Source: DATEDA01 sp963827595
GTDB taxonomy: Bacteria; Pseudomonadota; Gammaproteobacteria; Burkholderiales; SG8-39
DNA length: 64,000 nt
NCBI GenBank assembly: GCA_963827595.1
Contig: CAWHBT010000012.1
Coordinates: forward strand, 186,001-250,000
Direction of reading: 5' to 3'
This document shows positions 42,909 to 50,629 of this stretch, piece by piece. How positions within the stretch are numbered: position 1 is the first letter of the stretch; the number at the start of each line of letters is the position of its first letter. The position numbers and the translations under genes were made by a program. Below the pieces are notes generated by a model that saw only the letters and a program-made list of their open reading frames with translations, ran no database searches and had not been told where the DNA came from.

Positions 42909-44273
42909 ATGCAACGCAGTGTCCTCGTCGTCGACGACGATCCCGATCTCCTGAAACTGCTGGCGATGCGCCTGGGCGCGGCCGGCTACGGGGTGCAGAC
43001 CGCGGAGAGCGGCGAGCGCGCGCTCGCGGCGATCGCGGTGTCGCGCCCCGACGTGGTCGTCACCGACCTGAAGATGGGCGGCATGGACGGCCTCGCGCTC
43101 TTCGACGCCGTCCAGCGGACCGCGCCCACGCTGCCCGTGATCATCCTCACCGCCCACGGCACGATCCCCGACGCGGTCGACGCGACCCGGCGCGGGGTGT
43201 TCGGCTTCCTGCCGAAGCCCTTCGAGGGCAAGGAGCTCCTCGCGCAGGTCGAGCACGCGCTGAAGCTCTCCTCGGTCGCATCCGGCGCGGCCGACGGCGG
43301 CGACTGGCGCGCCAACTTCATCACCGCGAGCCCGCGGATGGAGGACCTGCTGCGCCGGGCGCGGCTGGTCGCGCAGTCGGATGCCAGCGTGCTGATCGTC
43401 GGAGCGAGCGGCACCGGCAAGGAGCTGCTCGCGCGGGCGATCCACGGCGCGAGCAAGCGGGTCGAGGCGCCGTTCGTGGCGGTGAACTGCGCGGCGATCC
43501 CCGAGGCGCTGCTCGAGTCGGAGCTCTTCGGCCACCGCAAGGGCGCGTTCACCGGTGCAATCTACGACCACAAGGGCCTGTTCCAGTCCGCCGAGGGCGG
43601 CACCGTGTTCCTCGACGAGATCGGCGACATGCCGGTCGCGCTGCAGTCGAAGCTGCTCCGCTCCCTGCAGGAGCGCGAGGTCCGTCCGATCGGCATGTCC
43701 CAGGCGGTGCCGGTGGACGTCCGGATCATCTCGGCGACGCACCGCAACCTCGAGGAGCGCGTCGCGAGCGGCGAGTTCCGCGAGGACCTCTACTACCGGC
43801 TGAACGTCGTGTCCTTCCCGATCCCGCCGCTTGCCGAACGGCCCGAGGACATCCTGCCCCTCGCCCGGCACTTCCTCACGACGACCGCCGTGCGCTACGG
43901 CAAGGACGTGCGCACCCTCGCGCCGGACGCGCTCGAGCTGCTGGTGGGTGCGCCGTGGCCGGGCAACGTGCGGCAACTCGCCAACGTCGTCGAGCAGGCG
44001 GTTGCGCTGGCCACCTCGCCGATCGTGCCGGCGACGCTCGTCGCGAGCGCGCTGAAGGCGGAACCCGCCGGGCTCACCCCGCTCGACGAGGCGAAGCGCG
44101 CGTTCGAGCGCGATTACCTGATCCGGATCCTGCGGATCACCAAGGGCAACGTCTCCCACGCCGCGCGACTTGCCCAACGCAACCGCACCGAGTTCTACAA
44201 GCTGCTCGACCGCCACCAGCTCCAGCCGTCGATGTTCAAGGCGGAACGCGGCACGCAGCGCGCGGAGCGGTAA
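42909..44273 (+). CDS. glrR: Sigma-54-dependent response regulator GlrR-like
   Basis: 454 residues. The receiver domain (1-115) has MQRSVLVVDDDPDLLKLLAM, phospho-acceptor in VVVTDLKMGGMDGL and the Lys in GFLPKPFEGKEL. The AAA+ domain (about 135-365) has Walker A VGASGTGKELLA, the sigma-54 contact GAFTGA (about residue 213) and Walker B GGTVFLDEIGDMP. The Fis-type HTH is at the C-terminus (ITKGNVSHAARLAQRNRTEF). The presence of GAFTGA means it activates sigma-54 promoters. Two TGTC-N10-GACA sites and a consensus sigma-54 promoter lie about 430-580 bases downstream of the gene. Confidence 0.92.
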   Translation: MQRSVLVVDDDPDLLKLLAMRLGAAGYGVQTAESGERALAAIAVSRPDVVVTDLKMGGMDGLALFDAVQRTAPTLPVIILTAHGTIPDAVDATRRGVFGFLPKPFEGKELLAQVEHALKLSSVASGAADGGDWRANFITASPRMEDLLRRARLVAQSDASVLIVGASGTGKELLARAIHGASKRVEAPFVAVNCAAIPEALLESELFGHRKGAFTGAIYDHKGLFQSAEGGTVFLDEIGDMPVALQSKLLRSLQEREVRPIGMSQAVPVDVRIISATHRNLEERVASGEFREDLYYRLNVVSFPIPPLAERPEDILPLARHFLTTTAVRYGKDVRTLAPDALELLVGAPWPGNVRQLANVVEQAVALATSPIVPATLVASALKAEPAGLTPLDEAKRAFERDYLIRILRITKGNVSHAARLAQRNRTEFYKLLDRHQLQPSMFKAERGTQRAER

Positions 44274-44311
44274 TGCCCGGGCCAGGGTCTTGTCGTGGAT
44301 GCACGACGGTC

Positions 44312-44340
44312 CCCGGGGCGCGAGGGCGCTGCGCCCCGGG
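44312..44340 (+). terminator. GC-rich hairpin after glrR
   Basis: CCCGGGGCGC and GCGCCCCGGG enclose a 9-base loop, 38 bases after the glrR stop. It is a stable 10-bp stem without a T-run, so termination would be inefficient or Rho-assisted. Confidence 0.5.
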
Positions 44341-44421
44341 TCGGCGGGTCCGGGTCGTGCGCACCGCTTTGGTTTCCGGCCTGAAATCTCCGTTCGGCAC
44401 GATTGTGGCGACGGTAAGCTG

Positions 44422-44685
44422 ATGCGGCGCGCAGTGATCCTGCTGTTAACGTTCGTCGCTGCCTGCGCGAGCAACGAGAACCTGCGTCCCGGCGCGGAGC
44501 ATCCGGCGACCGTGACCAACTCGATCAATCTCTCCGGCTTCCCGCCGGAGTTCCGCAAGGGGTTTACCGACGGTTGCTCCGCCGCCCGCTGGGGCGACTC
44601 CGCCGCCCGTCCGAAGGCCGAAGGTCAGTACGCGGTCGGCTGGCGCGACGGGTTCGATTACTGCAAGGCTCGCCCGACCAACTAG
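44422..44685 (+). CDS. Small lipoprotein of unknown function
   Basis: 87 residues starting MRRAVILLLTFVAACASNEN, with lipobox FVAAC (Cys at 15). The mature part is INLSGFPPEFRKGFTDGCSA followed by QYAVGWRDGFDYCKARPTN, with two further Cys that could form a disulfide. The repeated G-F/W-x-D-G-C/F pattern is seen in small envelope lipoproteins of betaproteobacteria, none of known function. It lies between glrR and the sigma-54 promoter. A GG-N10-GC element at 44396-44409 ends only 12 bases before the ATG and is doubtful as its promoter. Confidence 0.75.
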   Translation: MRRAVILLLTFVAACASNENLRPGAEHPATVTNSINLSGFPPEFRKGFTDGCSAARWGDSAARPKAEGQYAVGWRDGFDYCKARPTN

Positions 44686-44700
44686 CTGCCGAGCAGACGT

Positions 44701-44718
44701 TGTCGTCCCGCAGCGACA
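44701..44718. promoter_or_regulatory. GlrR-type activator site 1
   Basis: TGTC-GTCCCGCAGC-GACA matches exactly the TGTC-N10-GACA site described for E. coli GlrR upstream of glmY and glmZ. Its centre lies about 157 bases before the predicted sigma-54 start (about 44867), within the normal range for an enhancer-binding protein. Confidence 0.72.
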
Positions 44719-44756
44719 GCACGATCCGAGCGAGACGCGTTGCCACGGCGTTCGCA

Positions 44757-44774
44757 TGTCGGGACCAGACGACA
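44757..44774. promoter_or_regulatory. GlrR-type activator site 2
   Basis: TGTC-GGGACCAGAC-GACA is a second exact match, 56 bases from site 1 centre to centre and about 101 bases before the predicted start. Paired sites are usual for sigma-54 activators, which assemble as hexamers. Confidence 0.72.
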
Positions 44775-44840
44775 GCGCGGCCGCGCCGACGTCCCGACTG
44801 CATTCTCGTACCCGGCTGATTTGATTCGGAAAGCCGGGCC

Positions 44841-44856
44841 TGGCACGGCAGTTGCG
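44841..44856 (+). promoter_or_regulatory. Consensus sigma-54 promoter
   Basis: TGGCACG-GCAG-TTGC matches the sigma-54 consensus TGGCACG-N4-TTGC at every conserved position (-24 GG at 44842-44843, -12 GC at 44854-44855). The predicted start is about 44867, 37 bases before the next coding start. Two GlrR-type sites lie upstream, and the gene for a GAFTGA-containing regulator is next door. Confidence 0.82.
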
Positions 44857-44903
44857 ATGGTCCTGCGACACTGGACCGACGACGCGACGCCGGACGCCCC
44901 CCG

Positions 44904-45353
44904 ATGACCTCGATGATGTTCCGCAACCGCCCCCATGCGCTGATCGTCGGCGCCGTGGTGGTGGCGGTGCTGAGCCTTGCGGCGGTGGTGACGCTGCGCG
45001 CGACCGGGAGCGCGCCGAAAGACGGCGGGCCCGCGAAGAGCGCCGTCGAGGCGCGACCCGCGCCGACGAGCGACGCACGGCCGGAGCGAGGCGCCACGCG
45101 CGATACCGCGCCGGCGCCGTCCTCCTCCTGTGCGACCTGCGGCACCGTCGAAGCGATCCGCACGGTCGAGTTGCGCGGTGACGCGGCGGGTGCCCAGGAG
45201 CTCGACCAGCACGTCAGCAAGCGGCTGGTATACCGCGTCACGGTGCGGCTGGACGACGGGTCGTACCGGACGCTGTCGCAGACGACGACGCCCTCGATCG
45301 CGGTGGGCGGGAAGGTGCGCATCGTGGACGGTGCGGTGATGGCGCACCCATGA
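44904..45353 (+). CDS. Membrane-anchored CxxCG-motif envelope protein, predicted GlrR/sigma-54 target
   Basis: 149 residues. A single hydrophobic segment (ALIVGAVVVAVLSLAAVVTL, about residues 12-31) anchors a Pro/Ala-rich linker. It is followed by SSSCATCGTVEAIRTVELRG, then LVYRVTVRLDDGSYRTLSQT and PSIAVGGKVRIVDGAVMA. The CxxCG-VE-I motif and the DDGS-RT strand pair resemble the tail of SlyB-type outer-membrane lipoproteins, but the glycine-zipper part is missing. ATG 44904 lacks a strong ribosome site. The sigma-54 promoter and GlrR-type sites immediately upstream suggest induction by envelope stress through GlrK-GlrR. Confidence 0.78.
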   Translation: MTSMMFRNRPHALIVGAVVVAVLSLAAVVTLRATGSAPKDGGPAKSAVEARPAPTSDARPERGATRDTAPAPSSSCATCGTVEAIRTVELRGDAAGAQELDQHVSKRLVYRVTVRLDDGSYRTLSQTTTPSIAVGGKVRIVDGAVMAHP

Positions 45354-45438
45354 CGGCAAGGAGACGCTGATTGCTCGGACGGCGGCGACGGCCTGAGCGC
45401 CGACGCCGCCGGTGACAACAACCCGACCACATCCTCCC

Positions 45439-45454
45439 CGGGAGAGCTCTCCCG
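45439..45454. other. 16-bp palindrome in the 3' region after the sigma-54 target
   Basis: CGGGAGAGCTCTCCCG is a perfect palindrome between the stop codon (45353) and the terminator at 45486. A related GGAGCTCTCC recurs at 45472. The 130-base stretch with two hairpins and a T-run could be the 3' untranslated region or the source of a small RNA; nothing else was recognised in it. Confidence 0.55.
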
Positions 45455-45485
45455 AGCACCTGCAATCCAGGAGCTCTCCGCTTCA

Positions 45486-45517
45486 GGCCCGCTTCCCTCC
45501 CCGCGGGCCTTTTTTTT
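45486..45517 (+). terminator. Intrinsic terminator
   Basis: GGCCCGC and GCGGGCC with a 10-base loop are followed by eight T. This is the clearest Rho-independent terminator in the window. It ends the transcript from the sigma-54 promoter and separates it from the tct operon. Confidence 0.9.
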
Positions 45518-45591
45518 GCGCGTCGCGCGCGCTTTGAGGTAGTGTTGCCGACTGCCGGGCGAGGTTTCGCCCGGCGCGTCCAGGAGGGGGG

Positions 45592-46569
45592 ATGATGAAC
45601 ACGCTGCTGAGGACGGCGCTCGCCGCGAGCGCCGCCGTGATCGCGCTCGCCGCGCCAGCGGCGCATGCCCAATGGCCGGATCGACCGGTCACCATCCTCG
45701 TGCCGTGGGGCGCGGGCGGCGCCGCCGACCAACTGTCGCGCGCGCTCGCGCCGCTGCTCGAGAAGGAGCTCAAGGTCCCGTTCAACGTGGTGCTGCGGCC
45801 GGGCGGCAGCGGGGCGGTCGGCCACACCGCGCTCGCGCAAGCGAAGCCCGATGGCTACACGTGGGGCCTCGCGACGGTCGAGATCACGATGATGCACTGG
45901 CAGGGCCTGGCGACGATCCAGCCGAAGGACTTCACCGTCGTCGCGATCATCAACGCCGACGCCGGCGGACTCATGGTCCGGCAGGACTCGCCGTACAAGA
46001 CCGCGAAGGACCTGATCGACGACATCAGGAAGAAGCCCGCCGGCGCACTCAAGGCGTCGGGCACCGGGCAGGGCGGGATCTGGCATCTCGGGCTCGTGGG
46101 CTGGCTCCTCGCCGAGAAAGTCGACCCGGCGAAGGTGCCGTGGGTCCCGAGCCAGGGCGCGGGGCCCGCGATGCAGGATCTCGCCGCCGGCGGGGTCGAC
46201 TTCGTCACCGCGTCGCTGCCCGAAGGCCGCGCGCTGATCGACGCCGGCAAGGTCCGGCCGCTCGCGCAGATGGATGCGAAGCGGCTGTGGCTCTACCCGA
46301 ACGTGCCGACCATGAAGGAGGCGACCGGGACCGACTGGACCGTGCTCACCTGGCGCGGCTTCCTCGGCCCGGCCGGCGTGCCGAACGACATTCGCGACCA
46401 GATGCTCGCGGCGCTCCGCAAGGCGCACCAGAGCCAGGAGTTCCAGGACTTCATGAAGAACCGCGGCTTCGGCGTCGCGTGGATGGAGCCGGCCGAAGGC
46501 ACCGCGCACATCATGAAGGCGAGCACCGAGTTCGGCCGCATCATGAAGGAGGCCGGGCTCATCAAGTAG
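45592..46569 (+). CDS. tctC: Bug-family tripartite tricarboxylate transporter binding protein
   Basis: 325 residues, periplasmic. The signal peptide is MMNTLLRTALAASAAVIALA with cleavage after AHA. The Bug-family opening QWPDRPVTILVPWGAGGAAD is followed by the ligand-loop VVLRPGGSGAVGHTALAQAK. Later parts are VPSQGAGPAMQDLAAGGVDF and GFLGPAGVPNDIRDQMLAAL. It is the first gene of an intact tctC-tctB-tctA operon (the order of the decayed cluster at 16.5-19 kb is B-A-C). Binding proteins of this family carry carboxylates or other small organic acids; the ligand is unknown. GGAGGGG precedes the start. Confidence 0.9.
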   Translation: MMNTLLRTALAASAAVIALAAPAAHAQWPDRPVTILVPWGAGGAADQLSRALAPLLEKELKVPFNVVLRPGGSGAVGHTALAQAKPDGYTWGLATVEITMMHWQGLATIQPKDFTVVAIINADAGGLMVRQDSPYKTAKDLIDDIRKKPAGALKASGTGQGGIWHLGLVGWLLAEKVDPAKVPWVPSQGAGPAMQDLAAGGVDFVTASLPEGRALIDAGKVRPLAQMDAKRLWLYPNVPTMKEATGTDWTVLTWRGFLGPAGVPNDIRDQMLAALRKAHQSQEFQDFMKNRGFGVAWMEPAEGTAHIMKASTEFGRIMKEAGLIK

Positions 46570-46594
46570 GGAGGCGGCGGACGCCGGCGAGCCG

Positions 46595-47074
46595 ATGAAG
46601 GTCTCCGACCTGCTCGCCGGTCTGGCGTGCGTCGCATTCGGCCTGGCGCTCGCCGGCTACGGCTGGTCGCTGCCGCCGATGCCGGGGCAGCGGTACGGCG
46701 CGGGGCTGTTCCCGATCCTGCTCGGCGGCTGCTTCGCGCTGTGCGGCGCGGCGCTCGCGCGCAAGGGCTGGCACGAGCGCCGGGTCGCGGCGACGCCGCT
46801 TGCCGGCCTCGACGCGTGGGCGCGCGATTCCCGCCTCCTCGGCAACTTCGTCTGGGTCCTGGCGCTGATCTTCGCGTACGTGGCGCTCTCGGAGCCGATC
46901 GGGTTCATCCCGCTGTCGATCGCGATCCTGACGGCGCTCTTCTGGCGGCTCGAGGTGCCGATCTGGCGCGGGCTCGCCATCGCCATCGTCACGACCGCGC
47001 TGATCTACGTCGGATTCGCGCGCCTGCTGCGCGTGGCGCTCCCCCGCGGCCTGCTCGAAGGGATCATCTGGTAG
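46595..47074 (+). CDS. tctB: Tripartite tricarboxylate transporter small subunit TctB
   Basis: 159 residues with about four membrane helices. Opening DLLAGLACVAFGLALAGYGW is followed by the conserved GAGLFPILLGGCFALCGAAL (the GP/AG-x-FP motif of TctB). It starts 26 bases after the binding-protein stop and ends 2 bases before tctA. It forms the membrane complex with TctA, driven by the ion gradient. Confidence 0.9.
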   Translation: MKVSDLLAGLACVAFGLALAGYGWSLPPMPGQRYGAGLFPILLGGCFALCGAALARKGWHERRVAATPLAGLDAWARDSRLLGNFVWVLALIFAYVALSEPIGFIPLSIAILTALFWRLEVPIWRGLAIAIVTTALIYVGFARLLRVALPRGLLEGIIW

Positions 47075-47076
47075 CC

Positions 47077-48579
47077 ATGGACGTCGTCATCGCCGCGTTC
47101 AAGCTGCTGGCCGATCCGTACGTGATCTTCCTCATTCTCGCGGCGTCCGCGTTCGGGCTCTTCGTCGGCGCCATTCCCGGGCTTACCGCGGCGATGGCGA
47201 TCGCGCTGCTCGTGCCGGTGACCTTCTTCATGGCGCCGGTGCCGGCGCTCGCCGTGATCGTGACCACCGCGGCAATGGCGATCTTCGCCGGCGACATTCC
47301 CGGCGCGCTGCTGCGGATCCCGGGAACCCCGGCTTCCGCCGCCTACGCCGACGAGGCATACGCGATGACGAAGAAGGGGCAGGGCGAGCTCGCGCTCGGC
47401 GCGGGGGTGGTGTTCTCCGCGATCGGCGGCACCCTCGGCACCATCGTGCTGGTGACTTCGGCGCCGGCGCTCGCCGAGGTGGCGCTCAACTTCAGCTCGT
47501 TCGAGTACTTCTGGCTCGTCTGCCTCGGGCTCACCTGCGGCGTGTTCATCGCGCGCGGTTCGCAGCTGAAGTCGATCCTCGCGCTCCTCTTCGGTCTCTT
47601 CGTCGCGACCATCGGCATGGAGAATCCGGCCGCCTACCCGCGGCTCGCCTTCGGTTCCGTGGAGCTCGGCGCCGGCATCGACATGATCCCGGCGATGGTC
47701 GGCATGTTCGCGATCGCCGAGATCCTCCGGGTCGTCAGCCAGGCCAACATCCACCTGCCGCCGCCCTACCGCGCCGGCGGACGGATCTTCGCCGGGCAGT
47801 GGGAGCTCATCAAGCGCTATCCCAAGCAATGGCTGCGCGGCTCGGCGATCGGCACGCTGGTCGGCGCGCTGCCCGGGGCCGGATGCGACATCGCCGCGTG
47901 GATGGCCTACGGCACGTCGAAGCACTTCTCCAAGGAGAAGGAGAAGTTCGGCAAGGGCCACGTCGAGGGCATCGTCGAGGCGGGCGCCGCCAACAACGCC
48001 TCGGTGTCCGGCGACTGGATTCCGGCGCTGGTGTTCGGCATCCCTGGCGACTCGATCACCGCGATCGTGATCGGCGTGCTCTATCTCAAGAACCTGAACC
48101 CGGGGCCGATGATCTTCCAGAACCAGCCGGAGCTGGTCACCGCGGTGTTCATGGTGTTCTTCCTCGCCAACCTGCTGATGATCCCGTTCGGCTGGCTCGC
48201 GATCAAGTCGTCGGTCCACATCCTGCGCGTGCCGCGGACGCTGCTGATGCCGATCATCATGATGTTCTGCATCGTCGGCGCGTTCGCGATCACCAACAGC
48301 GCGTTCGCCGTGGCGGTGATGCTGGTGTTCGGGATCCTCGGCTTCCTGATGGAAGACAACGGCTTCCCAGTCGCGCCGGCGATCCTCGGCATCGTGCTCG
48401 GGCCGATGCTGGAGAACAACTTCTTCACCTCGATGATCAAGGCGAACGGCCAGCTGTGGCCGTTCTTCGAGCGCCCGATTGCCGGCGGACTGGGTGTCGT
48501 CACCCTGGCCGTGTGGGCGGCGATGATCTGGTACGCGTTGCGCCGGCCGCAGGCCGCCGCGGCCCGGGCGGGGACCTAG
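47077..48579 (+). CDS. tctA: Tripartite tricarboxylate transporter large subunit TctA
   Basis: 500 residues, about 11-12 membrane helices. TctA signatures are GLFVGAIPGLTAAMAIALLV, GDIPGALLRIPGTPASAAYA (the GxP-T/G-P loop) and IGTLVGALPGAGCDIAAWMA, a second inverted copy of the same motif. EGIVEAGAANNASVSGDWIP then follows. The stop overlaps the convergent thyA stop by 3 bases. Unlike the 16.9-18.4 kb copy it is uninterrupted, so at least one such transporter is functional. Confidence 0.92.
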   Translation: MDVVIAAFKLLADPYVIFLILAASAFGLFVGAIPGLTAAMAIALLVPVTFFMAPVPALAVIVTTAAMAIFAGDIPGALLRIPGTPASAAYADEAYAMTKKGQGELALGAGVVFSAIGGTLGTIVLVTSAPALAEVALNFSSFEYFWLVCLGLTCGVFIARGSQLKSILALLFGLFVATIGMENPAAYPRLAFGSVELGAGIDMIPAMVGMFAIAEILRVVSQANIHLPPPYRAGGRIFAGQWELIKRYPKQWLRGSAIGTLVGALPGAGCDIAAWMAYGTSKHFSKEKEKFGKGHVEGIVEAGAANNASVSGDWIPALVFGIPGDSITAIVIGVLYLKNLNPGPMIFQNQPELVTAVFMVFFLANLLMIPFGWLAIKSSVHILRVPRTLLMPIIMMFCIVGAFAITNSAFAVAVMLVFGILGFLMEDNGFPVAPAILGIVLGPMLENNFFTSMIKANGQLWPFFERPIAGGLGVVTLAVWAAMIWYALRRPQAAAARAGT

Positions 48580-49376
48580 ACCGCGATCGGCGCCTTGATC
48601 GCCGGATGGGGCTCGTAGCCTTCAAGCGTGAAGTCCTCGTACCGGAACCCGAAGAGGTCCTTCACCGCCGGATTCAGCTTCATCCTCGGGAACGGCCGCG
48701 GCGGCCGGGCGAGCTGCTCGCGCGCCTGGTCGAGGTGATTCAGGTAGAGATGCGCGTCGCCCAGCGTGAGCACGAACTCCGCGGGCTTGAGGCCGGTGAC
48801 CTGCGCGACCATCAGCGTGAGGAGCGCGTAGGACGCGATGTTGAACGGCACGCCGAGGAAGATGTCGGCGCTGCGCTGGTACATCTGGCACGACAGCCGC
48901 CCGTCGGCGACGTAGAACTGGAACAGCGCATGGCACGGCGGCAGCGCCATGCGCTCGACCTCGGCCGGGTTCCACGCCGTGACGAGATGGCGCCGCGAGT
49001 CGGGCTTGCGCCGGATCGAGTCGATGACGTTCGCGATCTGATCGATCGTCGTGCCGTCGCCGGCCGGCCAGCTGCGCCACTGGGAGCCGTAGACCGGGCC
49101 GAGCTCGCCGCTCGCGTCGGCCCACTCGTCCCAGATCGTGACCCCGCGCTCCTGCAGCCAGCGCACGTTGGTGTCGCCGCGCAGGAACCAGAGCAGCTCG
49201 TAGATGATCGACTTGAGATGCAGCTTTTTCGTGGTGAGCAGCGGGAACCGGTCGGCAAGGTCGAACCGCATCTGCCAGCCGAAGGTCGAGAGCGTGCCGG
49301 TGCCGGTGCGGTCGCTCTTGCGAGCTCCGCGCTCGAGCACATGCTTCATCAGGTCGAGATAGGCGGCTTCGCTCAT
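48576..49376 (-). CDS. thyA: Thymidylate synthase
   Basis: 266 residues, makes dTMP from dUMP and methylene-tetrahydrofolate. It begins MSEAAYLDLMKHVLERGARK, with DRTGTGTLSTFGWQMRFDLA. The catalytic Cys is in MALPPCHALFQFYVADGRLS, and the nucleotide loop is QMYQRSADIFLGVPFNIASY. LTLGDAHLYLNHLDQA precedes the C-terminus IKAPIAV. ATG 49376 matches the family start. The receiver-kinase gene ends 7 bases upstream, so thyA is probably co-transcribed with it. Confidence 0.95.
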   Translation of the reverse strand: MSEAAYLDLMKHVLERGARKSDRTGTGTLSTFGWQMRFDLADRFPLLTTKKLHLKSIIYELLWFLRGDTNVRWLQERGVTIWDEWADASGELGPVYGSQWRSWPAGDGTTIDQIANVIDSIRRKPDSRRHLVTAWNPAEVERMALPPCHALFQFYVADGRLSCQMYQRSADIFLGVPFNIASYALLTLMVAQVTGLKPAEFVLTLGDAHLYLNHLDQAREQLARPPRPFPRMKLNPAVKDLFGFRYEDFTLEGYEPHPAIKAPIAV

Positions 49377-49383
49377 CCGGGGG

Positions 49384-50625
49384 TCAGTGCGCGATGTAGT
49401 TGAACAGCTCCCGCGCCGACTGGAAACGGTCCTCGGGACGCTTGGCGAGCAGGCGGTCGACGAGCGGCTGATACCCGGCGAGGCGCTTGGGGAGCCGCGG
49501 AAGCTGGCCGTGCACGTGCTGATAGGCGAGCGCCGACGCGTTGTCGCCCGCATAGGCGTGCTTGCCGGTGAGCATCTCGAAGAGGATGACACCGGCGGCG
49601 TACAGGTCGCCGCGCGCGTCGTGGGGCTGGCCGAGACACTGCTCGGGGCTCATGTAGAGGGGCGTGGCCATCACCATGCCCTTCTGGGTGAGGGTCGAGG
49701 TCGCGTCGATCTCGCGCGCCAGGCCGAAGTCGAGGATCGCCGGGCGGTGGTTGGCGCGAAACATGATGTTCTGCGGCTTCAGGTCGCGGTGCACGACGCC
49801 CGCCGCATGCACGGCGTCGAGCGCCTCGGCGAGCTGCACCAGGATCTTGAGCGAGCCCATCGAGCTGATGCCTTTGCGGATGCGCTCCTGGAGGTCGCCG
49901 CCGGGGAAGTACTCCATGGCGAGCCACGGGTCGTTGGACGTGAACCCCTGGTCGAAGATCATGACGACGTGCTCGTTCTGGATCCGCTGGATGATCTTGT
50001 ACTCGCGGACGAACCGGGCGCGCGACGCCGGATCGGCCGCGAGCCGCGGGTCGAGCATCTTCAGCACGAGCTGCAGGCCGTCGGACTCCCGCTCGGCGAG
50101 GAAGACGCGCGACATCCCGCCTTCGCCGATCTTGCGCAGCACCTTGTAGCCGGCGATGTCGAGCTTGACGTTGCCGACCGGCTGGCCGATCTCGGCGATC
50201 GACAGCTGCTGGGTCTGGCGCAGCATGGCCACGTCGCGCGAGATCGCGACCGACTCGATCATCGCCTCCTTGATCGCCATCGCGAGCCGGATCGCCGTGA
50301 TGTCGGGCTTCTTGAGGCAATCGGCGGCGCCGGCCTTGATCGCCTTGACCGCCGTGTCTTCGCCCCCCGAGTCGGAGAGCACGAGCGTCGGCGGGACGGA
50401 CCCCTCCGCGCGGAACTCGCACAGCCATTCGAGGCCGTCCTCTCCCTCGCCGGGCGTGTCGTCGAGCAGCAGCGCGTCGTAACGGCGCCAATCGAAGCCG
50501 ACCGCGGGCTTGCCCTGCCGGACCGGGTCCCACAGCGTGAGCTCCGCGTCGGGCATCGCGGCGCCGAGATGCTGTGCGATCCGCTGGCGAAACTCCGGGG
50601 AATCGTCGATGACCAGGACGCGCAT
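49384..50625 (-). CDS. Receiver domain-Ser/Thr protein kinase fusion
   Basis: 413 residues. The receiver domain (1-125) has MRVLVIDDSPEFRQRIAQHL (D7, D8), phospho-acceptor D55/D56 in ALLLDDTPGEG, Ser in LVLSDSGGED and K105 in CLKKPD. The Hanks-type kinase (about 158-413) has the P-loop IGEGGMSRVFLAE, K189 in LVLKML, HRDLKPQN (279-286) and DFGLA (299-303). MATPLYMSPEQCLGQPHDAR forms the activation segment and DLYAAGVILFEMLTGKHAYA follows. Activity of the kinase could be gated by phosphorylation of its own receiver, joining two-component and Ser/Thr signalling. There is no membrane segment and no HWE/HisKA partner nearby. Confidence 0.92.
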   Translation of the reverse strand: MRVLVIDDSPEFRQRIAQHLGAAMPDAELTLWDPVRQGKPAVGFDWRRYDALLLDDTPGEGEDGLEWLCEFRAEGSVPPTLVLSDSGGEDTAVKAIKAGAADCLKKPDITAIRLAMAIKEAMIESVAISRDVAMLRQTQQLSIAEIGQPVGNVKLDIAGYKVLRKIGEGGMSRVFLAERESDGLQLVLKMLDPRLAADPASRARFVREYKIIQRIQNEHVVMIFDQGFTSNDPWLAMEYFPGGDLQERIRKGISSMGSLKILVQLAEALDAVHAAGVVHRDLKPQNIMFRANHRPAILDFGLAREIDATSTLTQKGMVMATPLYMSPEQCLGQPHDARGDLYAAGVILFEMLTGKHAYAGDNASALAYQHVHGQLPRLPKRLAGYQPLVDRLLAKRPEDRFQSARELFNYIAH

Positions 50626-50629
50626 TCGG

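Noticed and set aside
44396..44409. A second sigma-54-like element (GG-N10-GC) before the small lipoprotein, with a near-match GlrR site at 44291-44308
   Set aside because: The -12 TT is missing, the predicted start would leave almost no leader before ATG 44422, and the upstream site ends GACG rather than GACA. Kept as doubtful only.
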